DNA of 31,404 nucleotides from DATDDB01 sp035260545 (GCA_035260545.1 DATFUZ010000096.1:1-31404); one strand, 5' to 3'. Shown: positions 7,691 through 16,308, counted from the stretch's first letter. Made by a program: numbers and translations. The notes: generated by a model from the sequence alone, not told the origin.

Positions 7691-8820
7691 TTGGCCAGCA
7701 GGCGTTCCAGCGTACCGCAGTAGATTTCGGACAGGGCATCGAGATCGGCCACGGCCACGCACTCGTTGATCTTGTGGATGGTGGCGTTGAGCGGCCCCAG
7801 CTCGATGACCTGGGGGCAGATGTCGGCGATGAAGCGGCCGTCAGACGTGCCGCCGCTGGTGGAGAGTTCCGTGTCGATGCCCGCGACCTCCTTGATCGCC
7901 GCGCTCACCGCATCCACCAGGTCGCCGCGCGGCGTAAGATAGGGTTTGCCCGACGATTGTTCCCACTCCAGGTCGTATTCGAAGCCGTGCTTGTCCAGGA
8001 TGGCGTGAACCCGCTGCTTCAGGCTCTCGACCGTGCTAGCGGTGGAGTGGCGGAAGTTGAACAGGATCTCCACCGTGCCCGGCACCACATTGGTCGCGCC
8101 GGTTCCGCCGCGGATATTGGAGATCTGCCACGAGGTAGGCGGGAAGTATTCGTTGCCTTCGTCCCACACGGTTGCCGCCAATTCCGCGATGGCGGGCGCG
8201 GCAAGGTGGATGGGGTTTTTGACCAGGTGCGGGTAGGCGATGTGGCCCTGGACGCCCTTTACCGTCAACGTGCCGGAAAGCGATCCGCGCCGGCCGTTCT
8301 TGATGGTGTCGCCGGTCTTGCCGACGGAGGTGGGTTCACCCACAATGCAGTAGTCCAGCTTCTCGCCGCGCGCCTGCAGCGCTTCCACCACGCGCACGGT
8401 TCCATCCACCGCGATGCCTTCTTCGTCGGAGGTGAGCAGCAGGGCGATGGAGCCCTGGTGCCGCGGATGCTGTGCGACGAATTTCTCGATGCCGGTGACG
8501 AAGGCCGCGAGCGAGCCCTTCATGTCGGAGGCGCCGCGCCCAAACAGCATGCCATCGCGTATGGTGGCGGTGAACGGGTCGCTGGACCACTTATCTGCGG
8601 GGCCGGTCGGTACGACGTCGGTGTGGCCGGCAAAACACACCACGGGACCTTCTGTGCCGCGCCGTGCCCACAGATTGTCCACTTCGCCGCAGCGCATTCT
8701 TTCCAGCTTGAAGCCCAGGGGTTCCAGGCGGGAGCCGATGAGATCCAGGCAACCCTCGTCATGCGGCGTGAGAGAACGGCGGGAGATGAGTTGTTGCGTC
8801 AGTTCCAGGGTGGTGCTCAT
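7687..8820 (-). CDS. dapE: Succinyl-diaminopimelate desuccinylase DapE
   Basis: A 377-residue M20 metallopeptidase-family enzyme. Di-zinc site residues are visible: H66 and D68 in FAGHTDVVPTGP, bridging D99 in GRGASDMKG, the catalytic pair E133-E134 in SDEEG, and the late ligand H349 in ATIHKINE. The GGTSDGRF segment is also typical. It cleaves N-succinyl-LL-2,6-diaminopimelate to LL-diaminopimelate and succinate in lysine and peptidoglycan-precursor synthesis. DapD and DapC, which act two steps and one step before it, are encoded upstream in the same operon. It starts 14 bp after the reductase gene and ends in the ATGA overlap with prmB. Confidence 0.95.
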   Translation of the reverse strand: MSTTLELTQQLISRRSLTPHDEGCLDLIGSRLEPLGFKLERMRCGEVDNLWARRGTEGPVVCFAGHTDVVPTGPADKWSSDPFTATIRDGMLFGRGASDMKGSLAAFVTGIEKFVAQHPRHQGSIALLLTSDEEGIAVDGTVRVVEALQARGEKLDYCIVGEPTSVGKTGDTIKNGRRGSLSGTLTVKGVQGHIAYPHLVKNPIHLAAPAIAELAATVWDEGNEYFPPTSWQISNIRGGTGATNVVPGTVEILFNFRHSTASTVESLKQRVHAILDKHGFEYDLEWEQSSGKPYLTPRGDLVDAVSAAIKEVAGIDTELSTSGGTSDGRFIADICPQVIELGPLNATIHKINECVAVADLDALSEIYCGTLERLLAK

Positions 8821-8834
8821 GAGTGTGGTAATGC

Positions 8835-9194
8835 CTAGATTTTCAGATTCTGATAGTCGGTTTCGCTGAAGCCGGTCGCGAGCACCTTGCCGTTCTTTTC
8901 CAGCACCGGCCGCTTGATGACGTTGGGCTTTTCGACCATCAACTTGAGCGCGGAAGCGTCATCCTTGATGGAGGCCTTGACGGTATCCGGCAATTGTCCC
9001 CATGTGGGACCGGTCTTTTTCAGCAGCTTTTGCCAGCCCACTTGCTTCAGCCAGCCCGAGAGCATGGCTTCGTCAACGCCCTGCTTCTTGAAATCGTGGA
9101 AAGCGTACTCGACGTTGTGGTCCGTCAGCCAGGTGCGCGCTTTCTTCACCGTGCCGCAGTTGGGAATCCCGTACAGTATCGTTTTTTTTGTCAT
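8835..9194 (-). CDS. ArsC/Spx-family thioredoxin-fold protein (YffB-like)
   Basis: The 119-residue product starts TILYGIPNCGTVKKA, the ArsC/Spx-type active-site loop with a single cysteine (C13) and no second Cys at the CxxC position. The late segment VIKRPVLEKNGKVLATGF is the conserved RP-loop that follows helix 5 in this family. Length and sequence fit YffB/Spx-MgsR-type reductases, which lie next to dapE in many proteobacteria. The family is thought to be glutathione-dependent thiol reductases; the physiological substrate is unknown. The ATG sits four bases after the pilU stop. A frame beginning 17 codons earlier would overlap pilU and add a non-family tail, so it was rejected. Confidence 0.85.
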   Translation of the reverse strand: MTKKTILYGIPNCGTVKKARTWLTDHNVEYAFHDFKKQGVDEAMLSGWLKQVGWQKLLKKTGPTWGQLPDTVKASIKDDASALKLMVEKPNVIKRPVLEKNGKVLATGFSETDYQNLKI

Positions 9195-9198
9195 ATTC

Positions 9199-10368
9199 TT
9201 AGCGGTTGACGTCGATGTCCAGTTTGATCGAGCCGAAATCCGCATTGCCCGTCCGGGCGACGGCGCTCTGGTTGGCGGGGTCGTTCGGGTCGTAGGCCTT
9301 CATCTTGCGGGTCTCGGAATAGTCGATCATGGCGGACAGGTTGCTGGCCGAGTCGGCGTTGCGCAAGGCCTCATCCTTGGTGATCTTGCCCTTCTTGAAC
9401 AGCTGGTACAGCGCCTGTTCGAAGGTCTGCGAGCCGGGCGACACGCTTTGCTCGATGGCATCGCGGATTTTCTCGATCTCGCCGTTCTTGATCAGGTCGG
9501 CGATCAGCGAGCTGTTGATGAGGATCTCCACCGCCGGGATCAGTTTGCCGTCCACCGCGCGCACCAGCCGCTGCGAGATGACCGCGCGCACGCTCATCGA
9601 CAGGTCAGAGAGTATGCTGGGCCGGGCATCGTAGGGGAAAAAGTTGATGATGCGGTTCAGCGCGTGGTAGCTGTTGTTGGCGTGCAGCGTGGAGAGGCAC
9701 AGGTGGCCGGTCTGCGCCGTGATCAGCGCCTGCTTGAGGGTCTCGCGGTCGCGGATTTCGCCCACCATCACCACGTCCGGCGCTTCGCGCATGGCGCTGA
9801 TCAGCGCGTTTTCGTAGGAATGGGTGTCGGTGCCGATTTCGCGCTGGTTGATGACGGACTTGTTGTGCCTGAACAGATATTCGATCGGGTCCTCGATGGT
9901 GAGGATGTGCCCCGTCACCATGCTGTTGCGGTGCTCCAGCATGGAGGCGAGCGTGGTCGATTTGCCGGAACTCGTAGCGCCGACCACCAGGATCAGGCCG
10001 CGTTTTTCCATCACCAGATTCTTCAGCACGACCGGCAGGTTCAGTTCCTCGACATTGAGCACCTTGGCGCGCACATAGCGGATCGCCATGGAAACGTCGC
10101 CTTTCTGGCGGAAGACGTTCACGCGGAAGCTGCCCACATCCGGCACGCGGAAGGAAAAATTCAGCTCGAGTTCGCGCTCGAACTGGGCGATCTGGTCCGG
10201 CGACATCATTTCATATGCGATGCGCCGGGCCGATTCCGCGTCCAGCCGCTGCTCGTTGATCGGCTTGGAGATGCCGTCTATCTTGATGGTGATAGGCGCG
10301 TCGACCGAGAACAGCAGGTCAGACGCATTTCTTTCGACAGCCAACTTCAACAACGGTGTGATGATCAT
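9199..10368 (-). CDS. pilU: Type IV pilus retraction ATPase accessory PilU
   Basis: A 389-residue PilT/PilU-family hexameric ATPase. Walker A is GATSSGKST (130-138), the PilU form; PilT normally has GPTGSGKST. Catalytic Glu lies in TIEDPIEY (E159), Walker B in DVVMVGEIRD (198-207), and the His box in TGHLCLSTLHAN (220-231). PilU works with PilT at the inner-membrane base of the pilus to power retraction in twitching. A good Shine-Dalgarno (GGAGAG, 10375-10380) precedes the ATG. Its position between dapD and the ArsC-like gene is unusual in function: a motility ATPase inside a lysine-synthesis gene run, with no pilT or other pil gene in the window. Confidence 0.92.
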   Translation of the reverse strand: MIITPLLKLAVERNASDLLFSVDAPITIKIDGISKPINEQRLDAESARRIAYEMMSPDQIAQFERELELNFSFRVPDVGSFRVNVFRQKGDVSMAIRYVRAKVLNVEELNLPVVLKNLVMEKRGLILVVGATSSGKSTTLASMLEHRNSMVTGHILTIEDPIEYLFRHNKSVINQREIGTDTHSYENALISAMREAPDVVMVGEIRDRETLKQALITAQTGHLCLSTLHANNSYHALNRIINFFPYDARPSILSDLSMSVRAVISQRLVRAVDGKLIPAVEILINSSLIADLIKNGEIEKIRDAIEQSVSPGSQTFEQALYQLFKKGKITKDEALRNADSASNLSAMIDYSETRKMKAYDPNDPANQSAVARTGNADFGSIKLDIDVNR

Positions 10369-10401
10369 GGCAATCTCTCCAAGTTAGCGGTTCGATCCGG
10401 T

Positions 10402-11223
10402 TCAGAATCCGCGCAGCAGTTCGTTAATGCCCACCTTGCCGCGCGTCTTCTCGTCAACCTTTTTTACGATCACGGCGCAATACAGGCTGTAGCTGCCGTC
10501 CTTGGAAGGCAGGCTGCCGCTCACCACCACGGAGCCGGCGGGAACGCGGCCGTAATGGATTTCGCCGGTTTCGCGGTCGTAAATCTTCGTGCTCTGGCCG
10601 ATGAACACGCCCATCGAGATCACCGAGCCTTCCTCCACGATCACGCCTTCCACGATCTCGGAGCGCGCGCCGATGAAGCAATTATCTTCGATGATGGTCG
10701 GGTTGGCCTGCACCGGCTCCAGCACGCCGCCGATGCCCACGCCCCCCGAAAGGTGCACATTCTTGCCGATCTGCGCGCAGGAGCCCACGGTGGCCCAGGT
10801 GTCGACCATGGTGCCTTCGTCCACATAGCCGCCGATGTTGACGTAGGAAGGCATCAGCACCACATTCTTCGCGATGTAGGCGCCGCGCCGCGCGGAGGCC
10901 GGCGGCACCACGCGGAAGCCGCCTTCGCGGAAGTCGCGCGAGTTGTAGTCGGCGAACTTGGAGGGGACCTTGTCGTAGTAGTTGGTGAAGCCGCCCTTGA
11001 TGAAGGAATTGTCCTCGATGCGGAACGACAGCAGTACAGCCTTCTTGATCCACTGGTGGGTGACCCACTGGCCATCGATTTTTTCCGCCACGCGTAGCTT
11101 GCCCTGATCGAGATACTCGATGACGGTGCCGATGGACTCCTTGAGCTGGGCGTCCACGGTGCGCGGAGTGATCTCGGCGCGGCGTTCAAAGGCATCTTCG
11201 ATGATTTTCTGCAATTGCGGCAT
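10402..11223 (-). CDS. dapD: Tetrahydrodipicolinate N-succinyltransferase DapD
   Basis: A 273-residue trimeric left-handed beta-helix acyltransferase. The central part contains hexapeptide repeats (for example IGKNVHLSGGVGIGG and IEDNCFIGARSEIVEG), and the ends match the DapD N-terminal helical domain and the C-terminal cap (SLYCAVIVKKVDEKTR). It transfers succinyl from succinyl-CoA to tetrahydrodipicolinate, committing the pathway to the succinylase branch of diaminopimelate synthesis. DapC, which acts next, is encoded just upstream (25-bp gap), and DapE is encoded further down. A GGAAAAA ribosome-site-like stretch precedes its ATG. Confidence 0.95.
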   Translation of the reverse strand: MPQLQKIIEDAFERRAEITPRTVDAQLKESIGTVIEYLDQGKLRVAEKIDGQWVTHQWIKKAVLLSFRIEDNSFIKGGFTNYYDKVPSKFADYNSRDFREGGFRVVPPASARRGAYIAKNVVLMPSYVNIGGYVDEGTMVDTWATVGSCAQIGKNVHLSGGVGIGGVLEPVQANPTIIEDNCFIGARSEIVEGVIVEEGSVISMGVFIGQSTKIYDRETGEIHYGRVPAGSVVVSGSLPSKDGSYSLYCAVIVKKVDEKTRGKVGINELLRGF

Positions 11224-11248
11224 GGCTTTTTCCTGTTCTGGTTTGGTG

Positions 11249-12439
11249 TTATTTCAGTTTTCGGGTGAAATCCGCAATGCGCTGCGCGGCCTCGACCGTT
11301 TCGTCCATGGCCGCCACCAGTGCAATGCGTACAAAGTTTGCGCCAGGGTTGACGCCGCGCGCTTCCCGCGCGAGATAGCTGCCCGGCAGCACGGCGACAT
11401 TATAATCTTGATACAGGCGTTGCGCGAAGCCGGTGTCCGCAATCGGCGTGCGCACCCACAGATAGAAGCTGGCTTCCGGCATCGCCAGCGGCAGCACCGG
11501 GCGTAGAATTTCGGCCACGCGGGCAAATTTTTCGCTATACAGGCGGCGGTTTTCGGCCACATGCGCTTCGTCGGCCCAGGCGGCGACGGTCGCGGCCTGA
11601 ATGGCCGGCCCCATCGCGCAGCCGTGATAGGTGCGGTAGAGTGCAAATTTCTCCAGCACCTTCGCGTCTCCGGCAACGAAACCGGAGCGCATGCCCGGCA
11701 CATTGGAGCGCTTGGATAAACTGGAGAACACCACCAGATTGCGGTAGTCATCGCGGCCCAGTTGGCGGGCGGCCTGCAGCGCACCCAGCGGGGCGCGCTC
11801 GAAGTAGATTTCCGAATAGCATTCGTCCGCAGCGATGACGAAACCGTAGCGGTCGGACAGCTCGAACAGGGTCTTCCATTCCTCGAGCGGGATTACGTGC
11901 CCGTTCGGGTTGCCGGGCGAGCAGACGTAGATCAGTTGGGTGCGTTGCCAGGTCTCTTCCGGCAACTGGCCGAAATCGAGGGCGTAGCCATCTTCCGGCA
12001 AGGTGTTGATGAAGGCGGGCTCTGCGCCGGCCAGGAAGGCGGCGCCTTCATAGATCTGGTAGAAGGGGTTGGGGCAGACGACGACAGGATCAGGGCGGGT
12101 GCGGTCCAGCACCGCCTGCGCGAAGGCGAACAGAGCCTCCCGGCTGCCGTTCACCGGCAGCACTTCCGTTTTGGCGTTCGGCGCGGGAATGCCGTAGCGG
12201 CGCGCCAGCCAGTCGGCAATGGCACCGCGCAATGCGTCGCTGCCCGCGGTTATGGGATAATTTGCCAAGCCGTCCAGTCCGGCGATCAGCGCATCCTTGA
12301 TGAACTGCGGCGTCGCGTGCTTGGGCTCGCCGATGTGCAGGCTGATCGGCCGCAGCGCCGCATTGGGCGTGACTTCGCGGAAGAGGGCGGCCAGTTTCTG
12401 GAACGGATAGGGCTGCAGGCGGTTCAGGTCTGGGTTCAT
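11249..12439 (-). CDS. dapC: Succinyldiaminopimelate transaminase DapC
   Basis: A 396-residue class I/II (fold type I) PLP aminotransferase. The PLP Schiff-base lysine is K243 in SSLSKRSNVPGMRSG; the cofactor-binding Asp/Tyr segment is IAADECYSEIYF, and the NPNGHV motif contacts the substrate carboxylate side. The opening (LQPYPFQKLAALF..) fits the betaproteobacterial DapC family. It converts N-succinyl-2-amino-6-oxopimelate to N-succinyl-LL-diaminopimelate using glutamate. As the first gene of the nine-gene minus-strand unit it is preceded by a leader of roughly 110 nt and a good promoter. It diverges from the EamA transporter gene. Confidence 0.9.
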   Translation of the reverse strand: MNPDLNRLQPYPFQKLAALFREVTPNAALRPISLHIGEPKHATPQFIKDALIAGLDGLANYPITAGSDALRGAIADWLARRYGIPAPNAKTEVLPVNGSREALFAFAQAVLDRTRPDPVVVCPNPFYQIYEGAAFLAGAEPAFINTLPEDGYALDFGQLPEETWQRTQLIYVCSPGNPNGHVIPLEEWKTLFELSDRYGFVIAADECYSEIYFERAPLGALQAARQLGRDDYRNLVVFSSLSKRSNVPGMRSGFVAGDAKVLEKFALYRTYHGCAMGPAIQAATVAAWADEAHVAENRRLYSEKFARVAEILRPVLPLAMPEASFYLWVRTPIADTGFAQRLYQDYNVAVLPGSYLAREARGVNPGANFVRIALVAAMDETVEAAQRIADFTRKLK

Positions 12440-12559
12440 GGGGTTGGCGAGAGGGCTTTCTTCAATTCCGGGGGGCTGCTCCCTGGCGGGACTGTGCGCG
12501 GCATGCGCAAGAGGACTCTGTGCGGTTATGGGTATCTTTATGAATATCCTGAAAGCCGG

Positions 12560-12587
12560 ATTATAAAGGTGTAGCGCTTGGCATCAA
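12560..12587 (-). promoter_or_regulatory. Sigma-70-like promoter of the dapC-hpnE operon
   Basis: On the minus strand TTGATG (12587-12582) and a perfect TATAAT (12565-12560) are separated by 16 bp. The predicted transcript starts near 12553 and has a leader of about 113 nt before dapC. The -35 element overlaps the first codons of the divergent EamA gene, so the two genes may influence each other's transcription. Confidence 0.65.
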
Positions 12588-13486
12588 AACAAAATGTGGT
12601 GGCGGTGGCCAGCCTGCTGAATGCGGCCGTGGTCTGGGGGCTGATCTGGTACCCGTTCCGCTCCCTTGCCCAGGAGGGGCTTGCCGGGGAGCCGGCGACC
12701 TTTGCTGCCTATTTCATCGCCCTGCTGATGGGCTTGCTGGTGGTGGGGCGCGTCTGGCGCGAATTGCGGCGGGGATGGGGATGGGGCGTCGCGCTCATCC
12801 TGAGTTCGGGCTGGACCAACCTCAGTTATGTGCTCGCCATGCTGGGCGGCGAAGTCATGCGCGTGCTGCTGCTGTTCTATCTCGCCCCCCTGTGGACGGT
12901 CCTGCTGTCGCGGTTCTTCCTCGGCGAACGGCTGAACCGTTACGGCTACGTTGTGGTGGCCTTGTCTTTGGCGGGGGCTTTCGTGATGCTGCACCACACC
13001 GGGGAAGGCTTCCCGCTACCGGAAAATACCGCTGAATGGCTGGGGCTTTCTTCCGGGTTTGCATTTGCACTCACCAACGTGCTGACCCGCCGGATCCGGC
13101 ACCTCAGCGTTGCTTTCAAGGCCGCCGCGGTGTGGTTCGGCACCGCCACGCTCACGCTGGCTGGCATGCTGTATCATGGCGGGCTGGTCATGCACGTGGG
13201 CGCCATTTCGCCTCCGGCCTGGGGATTGCTTCTCGCCCTTGGCCTGGTGTTGTGCGCAACCAGCATTTCCGTGCAGTACGGACTCACCCATTTGCCCGCG
13301 AATCAGGCCATCGTGGTGTTCATGATGGAACTCGTGGTGGCCGCCGTGTCCTCGTATTTTCTTGCAGGGGAAAGCATGGAGGCGCATGAGGTCGCGGGAG
13401 CGGCGCTGATCGTTGTGGCGAGCCTGTTTTCGGGCAGGCTCGAGCATGAACTGGACAACTTTCAACCAGGAACGAAAACACCATGA
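12578..13486 (+). CDS. EamA/DMT-family membrane transporter
   Basis: A 302-residue protein of about ten hydrophobic helices in two repeated EamA halves, the size and layout of drug/metabolite transporter (RhaT/YdcZ-like) permeases. The second half ends with the usual VVFMMELVVAAVSSYFLAGE helix. The start is TTG, chosen because AAAGG (12565-12569) lies 8 bases in front and no ATG fits. Substrate is unknown; members export amino acids, metabolites or drugs. Its stop overlaps the purT start as ATGA, which ties it to purT expression, perhaps as a purine- or nucleoside-related exporter, though that is only a guess from context. Confidence 0.85.
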   Translation: MASKQNVVAVASLLNAAVVWGLIWYPFRSLAQEGLAGEPATFAAYFIALLMGLLVVGRVWRELRRGWGWGVALILSSGWTNLSYVLAMLGGEVMRVLLLFYLAPLWTVLLSRFFLGERLNRYGYVVVALSLAGAFVMLHHTGEGFPLPENTAEWLGLSSGFAFALTNVLTRRIRHLSVAFKAAAVWFGTATLTLAGMLYHGGLVMHVGAISPPAWGLLLALGLVLCATSISVQYGLTHLPANQAIVVFMMELVVAAVSSYFLAGESMEAHEVAGAALIVVASLFSGRLEHELDNFQPGTKTP

Positions 13487-14745
13487 ACACTTCAGTCACC
13501 ATCGGCACGCCGCTCAGTCCATCGGCCACCCGGGTCATGCTGCTGGGCAGCGGCGAACTGGGCAAGGAGGTGCTGATCGCCCTGCAGCGCCTGGGGGTGG
13601 AGACCATTGCGGTGGATCGCTACGAAAATGCACCCGGCCATCAGGTGGCCCACCGTGCGCACGTGATCAACATGGCCGACGGCAAGGCGCTGCGCGCGCT
13701 GATCGAGCAGGAGCAGCCGCATATCATTGTGCCCGAGATCGAGGCCATTGCCACTGCCACGCTGGCGGAAATCGAGCACGAGGGGCTGGCCCGGGTGATT
13801 CCGACCGCGCGCGCAGCCCAGCTCACCATGAATCGCGAGGGCATACGCCGGCTCGCCGCCGAAACGCTGGGGTTGCCGACCTCGCCCTATCGCTTTGCCG
13901 ACAGTCTGGAAGAGATGCGCGCCGCGGTGGAAGGGATAGGCTATCCCTGCTTCGTCAAGCCGGTAATGTCCTCCTCTGGCAAGGGGCAGTCGCGGGTGAG
14001 CAAAGCGCAAGAAGTGGAAGCAGCCTGGAATTATGCCGCGAGCGGTTCACGAGTGAACCAGGGCAGGGTGATCGTCGAGGGACAGATCGATTTCGATTAC
14101 GAGATCACCCAGCTCACTGTCCGCGCTATGGGCGCGAACGGCGTGGCCGAGACGCATTTCTGCGAGCCCATCGGCCATGTGCAGGTGCACGGCGACTATG
14201 TCGAGAGCTGGCAGCCGCAAGCCATGACGCCGCTCGCCCTGCAGCGCGCCAGGGACATTGCAGAGAAAGTGACCGGCGATCTTGGTGGCTTGGGGATATT
14301 CGGGGTCGAATTGTTTGTAAAGGGGGATGAGGTGTGGTTCAGCGAAGTCAGTCCGCGCCCGCACGATACCGGGCTGGTCACGCTATGCAGCCAGCGCCTG
14401 AGCGAATTCGAACTGCATGCTCGCGCCATTCTTGGGCTGCCGGTGGACGTATCGCTGCGCGAGCCGGGGGCATCTGCAGTCATCTACGGCCAAATGGAGG
14501 AAAAAGGCATCGCATTTTCCGGCCTGGATGAGGCGCTGCGCGTTCCGGGCACCGATCTGCGCCTTTTCGGCAAGCCGGAATCGTTCACCCGGCGCCGCAT
14601 GGGGGTCGTGCTTGCCAACGGGCGGGATGGGGACGAGGCGAGGCAGCGGGCTAAGCTGGCTGCTGGGAAAGTGGTTCCGCTCGGAAAAAGCCGGCGCCAA
14701 GGCGCCATTGCTCCGCCACAACACAAAGCGTCAATACCCACTTGA
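13483..14745 (+). CDS. purT: Formate-dependent GAR transformylase PurT
   Basis: A 420-residue ATP-grasp enzyme. The N-terminal domain has VMLLGSGELGKEV, the nucleotide-sugar-binding start of PurT; the ATP-grasp core has CFVKPVMSSSGKGQS, and the metal site region WFSEVSPRPHDTG is diagnostic of PurT/PurK. It formylates glycinamide ribonucleotide using formate and ATP in de novo purine synthesis, replacing the folate-dependent PurN reaction. The length is slightly above the usual 390-400 residues because of a basic, low-complexity C-terminal tail (after VVPLGKS) that may be non-functional. It is coupled to the upstream transporter by a 4-bp overlap. Confidence 0.95.
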   Translation: MNTSVTIGTPLSPSATRVMLLGSGELGKEVLIALQRLGVETIAVDRYENAPGHQVAHRAHVINMADGKALRALIEQEQPHIIVPEIEAIATATLAEIEHEGLARVIPTARAAQLTMNREGIRRLAAETLGLPTSPYRFADSLEEMRAAVEGIGYPCFVKPVMSSSGKGQSRVSKAQEVEAAWNYAASGSRVNQGRVIVEGQIDFDYEITQLTVRAMGANGVAETHFCEPIGHVQVHGDYVESWQPQAMTPLALQRARDIAEKVTGDLGGLGIFGVELFVKGDEVWFSEVSPRPHDTGLVTLCSQRLSEFELHARAILGLPVDVSLREPGASAVIYGQMEEKGIAFSGLDEALRVPGTDLRLFGKPESFTRRRMGVVLANGRDGDEARQRAKLAAGKVVPLGKSRRQGAIAPPQHKASIPT

Positions 14746-14770
14746 AAGGTAGGTGTATACGTGGAAAAAT

Positions 14771-14823
14771 GACCGTTCATTTGTGAAATTCGACCGTTCG
14801 TCGAAATTTGCGCGACCGTTCAT
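14771..14823. repeat. Three direct repeats GACCGTTCRT, about 21-bp period
   Basis: GACCGTTCAT at 14771-14780, GACCGTTCGT at 14792-14801 and GACCGTTCAT at 14814-14823 recur with periods of 21 and 22 bp, about two helical turns. The middle copy lies inside an inverted repeat, TTCGAC and GTCGAA around CGTTC. They begin 25 bp after the purT stop. Same-face spacing is typical of protein-binding iterons or operators, but no regulator gene is adjacent. Confidence 0.6.
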
Positions 14824-14916
14824 CAATCCAAGAGTTGCTCGACGAACTGCTATCGCGTTAATCGTCGATTTTCGATAAAGTACCGCCATCCCTTGCTAGG
14901 CGCAATGCCTGGTTTT

Positions 14917-14948
14917 ATCGGGGCAGTAATCCTGCCCCGATTTTTTTT
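14917..14948 (+). terminator. Strong intrinsic terminator downstream of purT
   Basis: A perfect 10-bp stem (ATCGGGGCAG and CTGCCCCGAT) with a 5-nt loop TAATC is followed by eight T in the plus direction. There is no T-run on the other side, so it acts on plus-strand transcripts. It lies 171 bp after the purT stop, which leaves a long untranslated tail or room for a separate small RNA. Confidence 0.9.
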
Positions 14949-14991
14949 GGCTGCGGGCAATTTTATGCGCATTGCGTGAACGGCCATCGGG

Positions 14992-15765
14992 CTAACGCGG
15001 GCGCTGCTGCTCCAGCCAGTCGGCGACATACTGCGCGATGTCCTCCCAGCCCGGCTCCCCCAGCACCCAGTGCGCATGCCCGGGGAACTCGCGGTAGGTC
15101 GACACGGCGTGATACTTGCGGGCTACCTTGCGTGCCACAGGCGCCGGGGTGATATGGTCCTGCGTACCAGCGACGACCAGCATGGGGCAGGTAATCCGGG
15201 CTTCATCCACGCGTGCTGCGCGCCGCCGGTCCAGCGGCCAGTAGCCGATTTCGAAAATGACCCGTCCCGATTCGTAGCCGTATCCTGCGTAGCACTTGCG
15301 CTGTTCTTCCTCCGGCAACAGATTGAGTGACGAGTAGGCCGCGTCGGCGAAGGTCTGGCGCAACGGCTTCCGCCAGAAGCCCCAGCGCAACTGGGTGCGC
15401 CAGAAGCTGCGGATCACGGAAGGCGTGAGCGACAGTATTCCTGCCGGGGCGGCGGGCGTCAGCAGCACCAGGGAACGGGCCAGGCCGCGGGCGCCCAGAA
15501 TCTGCGCCACCAGCCCGCCCATGGAATGGGCCATGATTACAGGCGGCTCGTCCAGTTGCCGCAGTTCACGCTCCATCGCATCGGCATAATCCAGCAGCGA
15601 AGCGGTGCCCAGGCGCGGATCGGGCGGGTCGCGCGGATCCGAGTCGTGGTATGGCAGGGTGGTCGCAATGCAGCGGTAACCGCGGCTTTCGAAAAAGGCG
15701 ATATAGCGCCCCCAATCGCGGGACGTTCCCCACATCCCGTGTATCATGAAGAGTGTAGCGGCCAT
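14992..15765 (-). CDS. Alpha/beta-fold hydrolase
   Basis: A 257-residue alpha/beta hydrolase. The nucleophile elbow is HSMGG (Ser81), the acid is Asp203 in AGTQDHITP, and the base His lies in PGHAHW (H230 or H232). An oxyanion-type HGMWG sits at the start. No signal peptide is visible, so it is probably cytoplasmic. The family covers esterases, lipases and C-C hydrolases; the substrate cannot be told from sequence. The gene stands alone, divergent from the VOC gene and convergent with the purT terminator. An ATG six codons inside (LFMIHG) is a less likely start. Confidence 0.85.
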   Translation of the reverse strand: MAATLFMIHGMWGTSRDWGRYIAFFESRGYRCIATTLPYHDSDPRDPPDPRLGTASLLDYADAMERELRQLDEPPVIMAHSMGGLVAQILGARGLARSLVLLTPAAPAGILSLTPSVIRSFWRTQLRWGFWRKPLRQTFADAAYSSLNLLPEEEQRKCYAGYGYESGRVIFEIGYWPLDRRRAARVDEARITCPMLVVAGTQDHITPAPVARKVARKYHAVSTYREFPGHAHWVLGEPGWEDIAQYVADWLEQQRPR

Positions 15766-15880
15766 GCGGCGTTTCCGTCATTCGGGCGCAGTGCATATTC
15801 TGCCGCCATCGCCGGGGGAACACAATGCGCCGAGCCTGACGCTGCGCTGGCCGCCACCCGGCATCGTTCAGCCCGCAGGG

Positions 15881-15909
15881 TTGCCCTGTCTGCCGAGCGG
15901 CACTATAGT
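15881..15909 (+). promoter_or_regulatory. Sigma-70-like promoter of the VOC gene
   Basis: TTGCCC (15881-15886) and TATAGT (15904-15909) are separated by 17 bp, close to the housekeeping consensus. Transcription would begin near 15916, leaving a leader of about 20 nt before the VOC ATG. Confidence 0.7.
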
Positions 15910-15936
15910 TCGGGCAGTCATCCCGCAGGACATCTG

Positions 15937-16308
15937 ATGAAAATCCGCGCCATTCTGCATGCCACCTTTCTCGTTTCCGACCTGGAGCGCTCGCGCGCCT
16001 TCTATGAGGGCGTGCTCGGGCTGACCGTGGACACCGCGCGGCCCGACCTGGGGTTTCCCGGCGTGTGGTACGCGCTGAACGAAAAACAGCAGATACACCT
16101 GATGCGGCTGCCCGATCCGGAAGCGGGGCTGGTCAGGCCGGCGCATGGCGGCCGCGACCGCCATGTGGCGCTTGCGGTCGACGATGTCGATGCGCTGTGC
16201 GGTTGCCTGGAGGCGGCGGGGATCGGCTACACGCGCAGCCGCTCGGGAAGGCAGGCGTTGTTTTGCCGCGACCCGGACGGCAACGCGCTGGAGTTCGTTT
16301 CAGCCTGA
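15937..16308 (+). CDS. VOC-family (glyoxalase-fold) protein
   Basis: A 123-residue single-module vicinal-oxygen-chelate protein with two beta-alpha-beta-beta-beta units. Recognisable segments are HATFLVSDLERSRAFYEGVLGL, DRHVALAVDDVDAL and the closing DPDGNALEFV, which supply metal-ligand His and Glu positions in this fold. Members include lactoylglutathione lyase, dioxygenases and antibiotic-resistance proteins; the pathway here is unknown. The ATG was chosen because it opens the first VOC strand and follows a clear promoter; the frame is open further upstream but without family sequence. Confidence 0.85.
   Translation: MKIRAILHATFLVSDLERSRAFYEGVLGLTVDTARPDLGFPGVWYALNEKQQIHLMRLPDPEAGLVRPAHGGRDRHVALAVDDVDALCGCLEAAGIGYTRSRSGRQALFCRDPDGNALEFVSA

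Noticed and set aside
12440..12553. Lysine riboswitch in the dapC leader
   Set aside because: The leader of about 113 nt is shorter than the L-box aptamer and lacks its conserved loops and a terminator.
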